From: Wolbachia endosymbiont of Cylisticus convexus
GTDB lineage: Bacteria; Pseudomonadota; Alphaproteobacteria; Rickettsiales; Anaplasmataceae
Reading direction: 5' to 3'
Length of the DNA stretch: 29,326 nucleotides
Assembly (NCBI RefSeq): GCF_003344345.1
Contig: NZ_QPIP01000236.1
Location: 1 to 29,326, forward strand
Below are positions 1 to 7,184 of the stretch, piece after piece. Below the pieces are notes generated by a model. It saw only the letters and a program-made list of their open reading frames with translations, did not search any database and was not told the origin of the DNA. The position numbers were made by a program, and so were the translations under genes. Position 1 is the stretch's first letter. The number at the start of each line of letters is the position of its first letter.

Positions 1-2
1 AT

Positions 3-964
3 AGGGTTAGCAAGCTGACTGGAGAAAACGTTTTCAATTTGTTGCTCTATAGCATACTGGAGAAAAATGAGCTGAGTTTGAGGACAATCGAGGAAAATTA
101 TCATAGAATGTTCAATATAGATACTCGCCATTCATCGGTAGCAAGCCGCTTAACCTGTCAAGTATTTTGAGAAGATTTTTTCGTTCGTGTTGCAGAGTTC
201 CGGAAAATCAACGAAAGTTGCTGATAACTACACTTCAGCTATCAAGTAAATTACTACATCTTGGTATTCCCTGCAGAAACGCAAAATATTGTGAGAAAAA
301 TATGATAAAATGCACTATTTCAACAGATGGAAGATTCGCAAAATTGCTTAATTTATGTACTCAGGCAGAAGGATTTTCGGATCATAAATCGTTCCGGGAA
401 ATGATTTTAAATCATGGTCAAGAGTCAATTTGTATATTCGACCGTGGGCTACAAAAACGTGCAGCTTTTGAAGAATTTTTAAAAAAAGATATACATTTTG
501 TCACTCGTGGCAACGACAATATTCGTTATAAAATAGTTCGTATTCACACAAAAATTGCAGGTATACAAACAGAAACGCTCGAACTGATAGAAGATATGGT
601 AGTCCAGTTAGGGCAAGATGGTTCAAGATTTTTGTCGTTTGAAATCAGGCTCATTAAAGCAAAAAACCAAGAAAGTGGTGAGATTCTCACATTTTTAACC
701 AATATTTACGAAATGTCTGCTGAAGAGATTTGCACTCTTTACAAAAAGCGCTGATCGATAGAAATTTTTTTTAGATTGATCAAGCAGGAGCTCAATGCAA
801 AACATTTTCTCGGGTATAGTAAAAATACAATTTTGGTCACGTTGTACATGATTCTCATTGCCTCTGTTCTATTAACGGAATACAGGAAACGCAGCGAAAT
901 CAAGAGTTACAAGTTTACAAGGAGAGCTTTTATGAACGAACTTAGACTCGAAATCTGTCATTGA
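3..964 (+). pseudogene. IS4-type transposase remnant (5' end outside window)
   Basis: DDE transposase of the IS4 family, now broken. Bases 3-170 read as an N-terminal piece (begins RVSKLTGENVFNLL) that ends at TGA 168-170; reading then continues in another frame from about 167. The middle part carries a probable second catalytic Asp in ICIFDRGLQKR. The in-frame TGA at 752-754 sits where a Trp is expected: reading through it gives YKKR-stop-SIEIFFRLIK, which is the Y-x2-R-x3-E-x6-K signature of IS4 transposases, and the C-terminal part (LNAKHFLGYSKNTILVTLY) follows in the same frame to 964. So there is at least one frameshift and one nonsense codon. The first catalytic Asp could not be placed. 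Terminal inverted repeats were not found. Family assignment is firm; the exact IS name is not attempted. Confidence 0.8.
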
Positions 965-1023
965 ATATTGCGGTGGTGATTCAGAAAAAGTCTACGATTA
1001 TTACCTTTCTTCTTTTCCATAAG

Positions 1024-1042
1024 CAATGTTCGTACAGCTGTG
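1024..1042 (-). repeat. Short dispersed repeat (CACAGCTGTACGAACATTG), copy 1
   Basis: The 19 bases are identical to 7164-7182 in the same orientation. Copies with two mismatches lie at 1703-1721 and 28073-28091 in the opposite orientation. Three of the four copies lie close to palindromic elements, so it may be an outer part of a larger element. Confidence 0.6.
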
Positions 1043-1081
1043 TGCTTGACACTGGCATGACAACTTGTTAATATAAACCTT

Positions 1082-1252
1082 CTGGATTCCAGTGTCACGC
1101 ACTGGAATGACAACTTGTTAATATAAACTTTCTAGATTCTAGTGTCACGCGCTGATCGAAAGGGCTGCTTGCATAACACCCCCTTGGTGCATTACGCACT
1201 GGTTTCCATTCAAGACGATGTCATCCCAGTGCTTGACACTGGGATCCAGTAA
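1082..1252. repeat. Palindrome-rich repeat block, left copy (WPE-type)
   Basis: Holds a palindrome with 9-bp arms at 1086-1094 and 1100-1108 (ATTCCAGTG, 5-nt loop, CACTGGAAT), a second partial 50-bp unit from 1132, and another perfect palindrome at 1223-1245 (ATCCCAGTG, CTTGA, CACTGGGAT). The same order of sequence recurs at 1912-2072, including GCTGATCGAAAGGGCT and the CATTCAAGACG stretch; the left copy has 8 extra bases (GCTTGCAT) near 1168. The palindromes match the Wolbachia palindromic element type. No gene is seen between 965 and 1267. Confidence 0.8.
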
Positions 1253-1267
1253 ACTTATTTACTAGAT

Positions 1268-1553
1268 ATGAAAAGTTATTATATTTATATACTTGCAAGT
1301 GAACGCAATGGAACTCTATATACAGGTATAACGTCAAATTTGACTAAACGAATTTGGGAACACAAAAGCAACTGGTTTCACGTCAAAGTACAATGTTTGT
1401 AAACTAGTCTATTTTGAAGAATTTCAAGACATAAATTTAGCAATTAGTAGAGAAAAACTCCTAAAAAGCTGGCAGAGAAAATGGAAAATAGACTTAATTG
1501 AAAAAACAAATCAAGAATGGAAAGATTTATATGATGAAATTGTGTCTGGATGA
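1268..1553 (+). pseudogene. GIY-YIG nuclease domain protein, frameshifted
   Basis: Small single-domain GIY-YIG endonuclease (UPF0213/UvrC N-terminal-like type, usually about 90 residues). From ATG 1268 it reads MKSYYIYILASERNGTLYTG, showing the YIYIL and LYTGIT strands of the fold, then TKRIWEHKS. The frame closes at TAA shortly after. The rest of the domain is intact in the +1 frame from about 1374 (GFTSKYNVCKLVYFEEF, then AISREKLLKSWQRKWK) to TGA 1551-1553. One +1 change (or 2-nt loss) near 1367-1375 therefore separates the halves. The late Glu of the family is present in ISREK. It lies alone between two copies of a palindrome-rich block, which suggests shared mobility. Domain identity is clear; the cellular role of this family is not known. 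Confidence 0.8.
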
Positions 1554-1605
1554 CGGTATTTGAGTACACAATTTTATGAATATTGTAATCAAACAGACCA
1601 AGAAA

Positions 1606-1684
1606 GATGTCATGAAAGTAGCTGACATTGGCATCCACTCTTCTTTTTTCCTGGATCCCAGTGTCAAGCACTGGGATGACACCT
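1606..1684. repeat. Palindromic element (WPE-type) with partial second copy
   Basis: Perfect palindrome: ATCCCAGTG 1655-1663, loop TCAAG, CACTGGGAT 1669-1677, extended by CTGG and GACA. Just upstream, 1606-1635 resembles the reverse complement of the element remnant in mnmE (25947-25977), sharing GTAGCTGACA. Confidence 0.75.
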
Positions 1685-1702
1685 TTCCTTATGGACTTAA
1701 GT

Positions 1703-1721
1703 CACAACTGTACAAACATTG
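1703..1721 (+). repeat. Short dispersed repeat (CACAGCTGTACGAACATTG), copy 2
   Basis: CACAACTGTACAAACATTG, two mismatches to the 19-nt repeat found exactly at 1024-1042 and 7164-7182 on the other strand. Confidence 0.5.
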
Positions 1722-1740
1722 CAATATGGCACATAATAAA

Positions 1741-1798
1741 CGTTGGCACTGGCTCCCATTCAAGACGGTGTCATTCCAGTGCGTGACGCTGGAATCTA
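1741..1798. repeat. Palindromic element (WPE-type), partial block
   Basis: Arms ATTCCAGTG 1773-1781 and CGCTGGAAT 1787-1795 around CGTGA, with one mismatch. It is preceded by the same CATTCAAGACGGTGTC sequence as in the blocks at 1082 and 1912. A short open frame across 1576-1818 is made of this repeat and is not a gene. Confidence 0.7.
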
Positions 1799-1861
1799 AC
1801 TTTTACCATAATCATTAGAAAATGTTGTATTTTAACATTACTTTTATATTCCTGAATTTAA

Positions 1862-2105
1862 CTGGATTCCAGTGTCACGCACTGGAATGACAACTTGTTA
1901 ATATAAACTTTCTAGATTCTAGTGTCACGCACTGGAATGACAACTTGTTAATATAAACCTTCTAGATTCTAGTGTCACGCGCTGATCGAAAGGGCTAACA
2001 CCCCTTTGGTGCATTACGCACTGATTTCCATTCAAGACGGTGTCATTCCAGCGCGTGACGCTGGAATCCAGAAGAAAAAAATGGATCCCAGTACTGGGAT
2101 GACAA
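1862..2105. repeat. Palindrome-rich repeat block, right copy, with 50-bp tandem units
   Basis: A 50-bp unit is repeated in tandem from 1862, 1912 and 1962; each begins CTGGATTCC or CTAGATTCT and holds a palindrome plus GACAACTTGTTAATATAAAC. After the last partial unit the sequence follows the block at 1082-1252. A perfect 9-bp-arm palindrome is at 2045-2067 (ATTCCAGCG, CGTGA, CGCTGGAAT). At 2085-2100 the element has lost its loop, leaving ATCCCAGTACTGGGAT. No gene is seen between 1554 and 2143. Confidence 0.8.
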
Positions 2106-2143
2106 CGAAGGGGTTACTTGAATGACAAAAAGAGAGAGAATCT

Positions 2144-3346
2144 TTACGATATCTCTCTGCTGACTGAAGTATGATTCTCAACTTCTACATCTCTTAATCC
2201 TCCCGGCATTTCCACAGCAGCATTAGACTTAGCAGCTTTTTGCTGATTACCAGCAGAAGATTCTTTTCTTCTAGTTATCTTCTCGAAAGCACCATTCGCT
2301 GTGTTTCTCCTAACTCTCCTCCTTGGTGGCTTTTGCTCTTTTTTTGGAGCAGGTGGGCACACAGCTACCTTTGGTTTTTCAGTTTTGTCTTCTCTTTTAC
2401 TCACTTTTTCCTGTTCCTGTACTTCACTATTTTTGTGGTTTATAACAAATTTAGGTGAAGTGTCCACTAATTTTTCTACAGGCTTTGATAAAAGAGCACG
2501 TTCTTGCTTATCTAGAGTGATTGGCATTGGAACTTTGGATGAAAAGTCAAAGAGATGAACTGGTGCGATTTCATTCACTTTTTCTTGACAAACTTCTTTT
2601 TCTTTTGTTTTTTCCGCTTTTTTGTCTTCCTTTTTCTCGGTTGCATCTTGCCCTACTACTGCTGCTAAATCAACTGCAAAAATTTCTGTAAACATTGCAA
2701 TAACAGAGCCAACAAGGAAAATTTGAAGCTTCAACTTTAAATTTTGCAATGCTTGCAAACGTTCTAGTATTGCTATTTCTTCTTCGGGAGATAACCCACC
2801 ACTAAGTAATTTCTCCTGCAATTCTTTTATCTCTTTGTCTAGCCTTTTATCCCAGCTCAAATCTAAATCTTTTGTGAAGATCTTTTTGACTAATTCCTTA
2901 AGCTTATCACGCAAAAACTTAATTATTGAAAGAAGCAGATTTTTCTCTTTCTTCTCTTTGAGCATTTTGTAGACTCTCGGGTCTACATTTACTTCAAAAA
3001 GATTAAAGAGGGATTCAAAGAAATTTGCAAATGCTCCTTGATTATCACCAGCAAAGTAATCCTCATCGTCTTTTATCTGTAGCTCTACTTGAGACAATGT
3101 TTCATCAACGTAACTCGCAGCCTGACGCTCAAGCTCTATTCTCTTGAGCTCAGCTCTTCTGGCAAGCTCCTCTATGAATCCTTTTAATTCATTGATCTTC
3201 TGCTCTGCAGAGAGATCTTGCTCCCTAATTCGACTAATGAAGATTGAACTATCGTCGTTCCCGTTATTGCTTGAAAAATTTTCCATCACTTTTTCTCCCT
3301 CAATTGAATTACTGTTTCCGTAGCTACTTAGAAAACTTTTGACCAT
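2144..3346 (-). CDS. Lineage-specific Lys/Glu-rich coiled-coil protein with one hydrophobic segment
   Basis: 400-residue protein I do not recognise. Residues about 45-95 are charged and helical, likely coiled coil. Residues about 125-205 form a second charged helical region (LKEKKEKN, KELQEKLLSG, EEEIAILERLQALQNLKLK). A hydrophobic stretch at about 208-231 (FLVGSVIAMFTEIFAVDLAAVV) could span the membrane. The C-terminal 170 residues are low-complexity, rich in Lys, Glu and Pro, with a basic patch PPRRRVRRN near 340, and look disordered. There is no N-terminal signal peptide. An AGGGG ribosome site lies 4 nt before the ATG; a second Met at residue 21 is possible. It sits downstream of ruvAB on the same strand, 255 bp away. 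The single membrane segment and basic tail would suit a membrane-tethered or secreted protein, but that is a guess. Confidence 0.75.
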   Translation of the reverse strand: MVKSFLSSYGNSNSIEGEKVMENFSSNNGNDDSSIFISRIREQDLSAEQKINELKGFIEELARRAELKRIELERQAASYVDETLSQVELQIKDDEDYFAGDNQGAFANFFESLFNLFEVNVDPRVYKMLKEKKEKNLLLSIIKFLRDKLKELVKKIFTKDLDLSWDKRLDKEIKELQEKLLSGGLSPEEEIAILERLQALQNLKLKLQIFLVGSVIAMFTEIFAVDLAAVVGQDATEKKEDKKAEKTKEKEVCQEKVNEIAPVHLFDFSSKVPMPITLDKQERALLSKPVEKLVDTSPKFVINHKNSEVQEQEKVSKREDKTEKPKVAVCPPAPKKEQKPPRRRVRRNTANGAFEKITRRKESSAGNQQKAAKSNAAVEMPGGLRDVEVENHTSVSREIS

Positions 3347-3404
3347 TTTACCCCTGTATAAAACTCAATTTTACAGCATCAAATATTTAATAAATATTAA
3401 TCTT

Positions 3405-3432
3405 AAAATATCAATAAAATTATTGATATTTT
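3405..3432. promoter_or_regulatory. 13-bp perfect inverted repeat between ruvB and the Lys/Glu-rich gene
   Basis: AAAATATCAATAA, AA, then TTATTGATATTTT: 13-bp arms with a 2-nt centre. It lies about 60 bp upstream of the minus-strand gene starting at 3346 and 170 bp past the end of ruvB. No clear T run follows it on the minus strand, so an operator is as likely as a terminator. Confidence 0.4.
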
Positions 3433-3601
3433 TACATTCATGCTATACATAGCTTAACATACACTACATAATCTTTCAAGAACATCTTTCTAGTATAAGA
3501 CTTTCTTACTTACCCACACACCACCTGCAAAACATACAACAAGAGAACATTATAATATTTGATGTAACATTATGTCAATAATCTAAGAGCATATTGACAT
3601 G

Positions 3602-4591
3602 CTAACATATGCCTGAATTGATGCTGAGGTATTCCTTCGCTTGATCAGTTAAAACACGTCCTCTTGGTGTGCGCTTTACAAAGCTGATTTTGATTAAATA
3701 AGGTTCTACTGTTTCCTCAATATTGCCAACATCTTCAGATAGCGCAATAGATATAGTGTCAATTCCAATAGGTCCTGAGGTGTTAAACAAAAATCTCAGA
3801 TAATCCATATCTAATTTATTTAGTCCCATTTTATCTATGCCCAATTTTGATAGTGCAGAGCCGGCAATTTCACAGGTAATTTTTTTATCATCTTTTACTT
3901 CAACAAAATCCCTTATTCTTCTGAGTAATCTCAAAGCAATTCTTGGAGTACCACGCGCACGGCAGGCAATTTCCCGTGTAGCATCTTCTTCAATTTCAGC
4001 AGAAAGAACTCTTGCACCTCTTTTTATAATATCAACCAGTTCCTCGAAAGAATAAAACTCAAGATGCAAAGGAATGCCAAAACGATCCCTAAGCGGTGCA
4101 GAAAGCAGTCCAAGCCGCGTTGTTGCCCCAATCAGTGTAAATGGTGGTAAATCTATTCTTAAAGTGCGTGTAGATGGGCCCTCACCTACTAATATATCCA
4201 GGCAAAAGTCTTCCATAGCAGTATATAAAACTTCTTCAATGCTGCGGTTTAATCTATGGATTTCGTCGATAAATAAGACATCTTTTGCATTTAAAGTGGT
4301 GAGTACTGCAGCTAAGTCCCCAGCTTTACTAAGCAACGGACCAGAAGTTGCACGAAAACTAACCCTTAACTCCTTAGAGACAATTTGTGCTAAAGTTGTT
4401 TTGCCAAGCCCTGGAGGACCATAGAGTAATACGTGATCCAAGGCTTCAGCTCTCGTCTGTGCAGCGTTTATAAACACTTTTAAATTTTGTATTAAGTCTT
4501 TTTGCCCGACAAAATCATCAAGTTGCTCAGGCCTGATATTTAAATTGTGTACATCTTCAGAATATTCCTTACTACATGATATTGATTTCAT
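3602..4591 (-). CDS. ruvB: Holliday junction branch-migration ATPase RuvB
   Basis: AAA+ motor that forms hexameric rings on DNA beside RuvA and drives branch migration of Holliday junctions in recombinational repair. 329 residues, close to the usual 330-345. Seen in order: Walker A GPPGLGKT (58-65), Walker B FIDE (107-110), sensor 1 GATTR (155-159), arginine-finger region LRDRFG (167-172), and the C-terminal winged-helix part with RTPRGR near 310. The ATG overlaps the ruvA stop codon as ATGA (4588-4591), so the two are translationally coupled in the classical ruvAB order. Nothing is missing. Confidence 0.97.
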   Translation of the reverse strand: MKSISCSKEYSEDVHNLNIRPEQLDDFVGQKDLIQNLKVFINAAQTRAEALDHVLLYGPPGLGKTTLAQIVSKELRVSFRATSGPLLSKAGDLAAVLTTLNAKDVLFIDEIHRLNRSIEEVLYTAMEDFCLDILVGEGPSTRTLRIDLPPFTLIGATTRLGLLSAPLRDRFGIPLHLEFYSFEELVDIIKRGARVLSAEIEEDATREIACRARGTPRIALRLLRRIRDFVEVKDDKKITCEIAGSALSKLGIDKMGLNKLDMDYLRFLFNTSGPIGIDTISIALSEDVGNIEETVEPYLIKISFVKRTPRGRVLTDQAKEYLSINSGIC

Positions 4592-5160
4592 AGTGTTTTA
4601 AGCGCCATACGAATAATATCTCTAGTGTCCAAGTTTGGTGATTCATCTTCTATTTTTTTTATCGTATCATAAGCTTTTGTTCTTTCATATCCAAGATTGA
4701 TCAGAGCTGAAAGGGCATCTTCACTAATTGGATGAAAATTATTGTTATTTATCTCTAATTTACTTACTTTGCCACTCAGCTCAGTGATAATTCGATTTAT
4801 GAGCTTCGGGCCAAGTCCACTCACCTTAAGTGCTAGTTTATCCTCATTCATAATTGCCAAAAACAGCTGTTCTGGAGTTAGTTTACTCAAAATTGACATT
4901 GCGGTTTTATAGCTAACACCACTCACTTTAACTAGTAAACGCAGGCACTGCTGTTCTTCTTTACTTATAAAACCATATAGCTGAGCAACGTTTTCTCTGC
5001 TATTTGCATAAGTGTCGATAAGTAATTTTACTCTATTTCCGATTGAACAAGCACTTAAAGTTTTGGCTGAAAGGTATACTATGTGGCCAATATCATTCAC
5101 ATTCAGGATTATATGATCGCTGCACACTTCATCAACTATTCCGCTTAGATTCCCTATCAT
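4588..5160 (-). CDS. ruvA: Holliday junction-binding subunit RuvA
   Basis: Tetrameric DNA-binding protein that clamps four-way junctions and loads RuvB. 190 residues, typical length. The N-terminal OB-fold begins [12 protein letters not shown]; the helix-hairpin-helix region includes [14 protein letters not shown] and [16 protein letters not shown]; the C-terminal RuvB-contacting domain ends [16 protein letters not shown] and beyond. First gene of the ruvA-ruvB pair; a probable promoter lies 22 bp upstream of the ATG. Confidence 0.96.
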   Translation of the reverse strand: MIGNLSGIVDEVCSDHIILNVNDIGHIVYLSAKTLSACSIGNRVKLLIDTYANSRENVAQLYGFISKEEQQCLRLLVKVSGVSYKTAMSILSKLTPEQLFLAIMNEDKLALKVSGLGPKLINRIITELSGKVSKLEINNNNFHPISEDALSALINLGYERTKAYDTIKKIEDESPNLDTRDIIRMALKTL

Positions 5161-5181
5161 TTTTAGTATCGTATAAAATTC

Positions 5182-5210
5182 AGTTTAAATGCTCCTGAAT
5201 CTTAGGTCAA
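5182..5210 (-). promoter_or_regulatory. Probable ruvAB promoter
   Basis: On the minus strand TTGACC (5210-5205), 17-nt spacer, TAAACT (5187-5182), ending 21 nt before the ruvA ATG. A TATAAT hexamer at 5226-5221 has no good -35 partner. Confidence 0.45.
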
Positions 5211-5293
5211 GCAAACGAACATTATAACAGTAGCTCCTTGACAAATTCCTCCAGCCTTATTATTATGGTGTTAAGGTTCTTTTCGACTCAAAA

Positions 5294-5524
5294 CTTGTTT
5301 TTGATCCGCGCGGGTTCAACAATAAAAATTCAGTAAAAAACTTAAGTATCTATTGGCGAAATTATAGCGGCTGCACGTCTTTTTTATTTTTCTACTTCAG
5401 CCAAATCGCGCTTATTTTAAGCGTTAGCACATTATTACAGCGCCACTTACAGTGATGTAGAGTCAAAACTTTCTACTCGGGGTTTCTTTTGCCTTTTTCC
5501 TATTTAGTAAATTTCTTAATATTT
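5294..5524 (+). repeat. ~235 bp dispersed repeat, copy A
   Basis: Aligns over its whole length with 27787-28028 in the same orientation. Shared runs include CTTGTTTTTGAT, AATTCAGTAAAAAACT, ATTATAGCGGCTGCA, GTCTTTTTTATTTTT, GCGCTTATTTTAAGCGTTAG and TTCTTTTGCCTTTTT. It contains a hairpin CGCTTA-TTT-TAAGCG conserved in both copies. No intact reading frame spans it, and no known IS ends or tRNA are seen. Nature unknown: a structured RNA, a non-autonomous element, or the remnant of a duplicated gene edge. Confidence 0.75.
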
Positions 5525-5670
5525 GGATTAATTCAGAGTCCTCAGGAATAACTACAGTTGCAATCATTGCAGACAAGTTTGCAGAAAATCTATTTGAGTA
5601 TGTTATTCCAGATCAGTATGTGACTGGACCACGAGTTACTCCAGCAGCAGAATTGCGATCTATTGACTAA
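5461..5670 (+). pseudogene. Unassigned coding remnant
   Basis: An open frame without a convincing start runs from 5461 to TAA 5668-5670. Its last 45 residues look protein-like (GITTVAIIADKFAENLFEYV, then IPDQYVTGPRVTPAAEL). I do not recognise the protein. The first part overlaps repeat copy A. Between here and the cytochrome c gene at 5770 only AT-rich sequence is seen. Confidence 0.3.
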
Positions 5671-5769
5671 GTAGTAGAAATTTCTATCTTTGGTAAAATT
5701 AAGGTAATTGTTTGCTGTTTGCAAAAATATTTGCATAATTTAAGTAACATTACTTGATAAAAATTAACT

Positions 5770-6294
5770 ATGGAGCTTAATAAGATTGCAGCATCGATTT
5801 TACTTTCTGGATTAATAATTATGATGGTAAGTAATGTAGTTGATATGCTCTATAATCCAGAGGATTCTAAAATAGAGCACCAAACAATAGTAGCAACCAG
5901 CAATGAGCCTCAGCAAAAAATTGAACAAGTGGCACTTGATATTGGAGCACTCATGCAGAACGCTAGCTTTGAAAAAGGTAAATCAGCAGCAAAAAAATGT
6001 ATAGCTTGCCATAGTTTTGAGAAAGGTGGAATGAATAAAGTAGGACCAAACTTATGGAACGTGGTTGGAAATAAAAAGGCCCATCTTGGCAGCTCATTCA
6101 ATTATTCAAAAACACTACTTGAAAAAGGTGGAAAATGGGGGTATGAGGAGCTATTTGCTTTTTTAAAAAATCCAAAAGCCTACATAAAAGGTACACGTAT
6201 GGCATTTGCAGGCATTTCCAACTCAAAAGAGATTGCAGATTTAGTCAGTTATTTACGCCAATTAAGTGATAGTCCGGTTGCTTTGCCAAGGTAG
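5770..6294 (+). CDS. Membrane-anchored c-type cytochrome (CycM/cytochrome c552-like)
   Basis: Class I cytochrome c held in the inner membrane by an uncleaved N-terminal helix (about residues 8-27) with its haem domain in the periplasm. The haem is bound at CIACH (Cys77, Cys80, His81); the axial Met is probably Met144 in GTRMAFAG, and VGPNLWNVVG is the usual segment after the haem site. 174 residues, matching the alphaproteobacterial CycM type, which carries electrons from the bc1 complex to a terminal oxidase. The window also encodes CcmD and CcmE, which act in haem attachment to such proteins. The ATG has no obvious ribosome site. The stop codon is one base before the next gene's ATG. Confidence 0.9.
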   Translation: MELNKIAASILLSGLIIMMVSNVVDMLYNPEDSKIEHQTIVATSNEPQQKIEQVALDIGALMQNASFEKGKSAAKKCIACHSFEKGGMNKVGPNLWNVVGNKKAHLGSSFNYSKTLLEKGGKWGYEELFAFLKNPKAYIKGTRMAFAGISNSKEIADLVSYLRQLSDSPVALPR

Positions 6295-6295
6295 T

Positions 6296-7051
6296 ATGGG
6301 TTATTGTAAATTACTCGATGGAAGTAATGGCCATATAGCATATCGAAAGCTACAAGGAAAGAAAGCTTCTATAGTTTTTTTTGGTGGGTTTGCATCCAAT
6401 ATGGATGGAACTAAAGCAACTGCTATTTACAAATTTTGCCAAGAAAGTGACGTAGCACTTATGCTCTTTGATTATCTTGGCCACGGTAATTCAAGCGGTG
6501 ACTTCACTAATTATACAATAAGTGATTGGCAAAAAAATTGTGCTAAAGTGATAAGCGAATTAACTAGCAACAAACAAATAATTATAGGTTCAAGTATGGG
6601 AGGATGGCTGATGTTGCTCACTGCCCTTCAATTTTCAGAAAAAATTGCAGCATTAATCGGCATATCGTCTGCTCCTGACTTCACTGAAGATTTAATATTT
6701 AAGCAATTGTCAGATAAACAAAAAGAAGAGCTGGTCTCTAAAGGTATAATAGATTTTACTTCAGGGCATTGTACATACAAAATAACTAAAAATTTGATCG
6801 AAGATGGCAGAAAGAACCTTCTTTTAAACAAAGAAACAATAGATATAAATTGTCCTGTGCGCTTGCTGCATAGCATTAATGATAAAGATGTTCCTTATCA
6901 AGTTTCATTAAATTTAGCTGAAAAAATCAAATCAACAGACGTCGAAGTACACTTAATAAAATCAGCAAAACACAACATGTCTGATAATCATTCACTGAAA
7001 ATTTTATTTAAGACCATCAGAGAATTTTTGCCAGAAGAAATATATAGTTGA
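6296..7051 (+). CDS. Alpha/beta hydrolase (serine esterase/thioesterase type)
   Basis: 251-residue alpha/beta-hydrolase fold protein, cytoplasmic (no signal peptide). The nucleophile elbow is GSSMGG (Ser100), followed at the expected places by an acid, Asp198 in INDKDVP, and His226 in SAKHNMSD. The oxyanion region FFGGFASNMDG lies at 28-38. It resembles short hydrolases of the ABHD10/palmitoyl thioesterase-like type found in alphaproteobacteria; the substrate is not known. A longer frame from GTG 6266 would overlap the cytochrome gene by 29 nt; I prefer ATG 6296, one base after that stop, with an AAGG ribosome site just before. Probably co-transcribed with the cytochrome. Confidence 0.85.
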   Translation: MGYCKLLDGSNGHIAYRKLQGKKASIVFFGGFASNMDGTKATAIYKFCQESDVALMLFDYLGHGNSSGDFTNYTISDWQKNCAKVISELTSNKQIIIGSSMGGWLMLLTALQFSEKIAALIGISSAPDFTEDLIFKQLSDKQKEELVSKGIIDFTSGHCTYKITKNLIEDGRKNLLLNKETIDINCPVRLLHSINDKDVPYQVSLNLAEKIKSTDVEVHLIKSAKHNMSDNHSLKILFKTIREFLPEEIYS

Positions 7052-7099
7052 AGCAATTTGGTATCTGTTCAGCAAAGTGGCAAAATAGGTAGATAAGAT

Positions 7100-7164
7100 A
7101 AATCAAAAAATCAAGAAAAGGCGAGTTTACAACAATCCAAGTGGATTACACTCTCCTTGTAAAC
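7100..7164 (-). terminator. Probable terminator of the UvrD-type helicase gene
   Basis: On the minus strand GTTTACAA (7164-7157) pairs with TTGTAAAC (7132-7125), with an inner AATCC-ACTT-GGATT stem, followed by a T-rich tract (CTTTTCTTGATTTTTT). It starts about 20 nt after the helicase stop codon. Confidence 0.45.
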
Positions 7165-7182
7165 AATGTTCGTACAGCTGTG
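7164..7182 (-). repeat. Short dispersed repeat (CACAGCTGTACGAACATTG), copy 3
   Basis: Identical over 19 nt to 1024-1042. It abuts the last codons of the helicase gene and is partly shared with the terminator hairpin. Confidence 0.6.
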
Positions 7183-7184
7183 CT

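Noticed and set aside
1576..1818. 80-residue plus-strand open frame
   Set aside because: Made of palindromic elements and the short dispersed repeat; no ribosome site or protein-like conservation.
1862..1990. Possible CRISPR array (regular 50-bp repeats)
   Set aside because: The repeats abut with no unique spacers, and no cas genes are near.
4074..4424. 116-residue open frame opposite ruvB
   Set aside because: Shadow of the conserved ruvB frame; no start signal.
6266..6295. GTG start adding ten residues to the hydrolase
   Set aside because: Overlaps the cytochrome gene and adds no conserved residues; ATG 6296 follows the stop by one base with an AAGG site.
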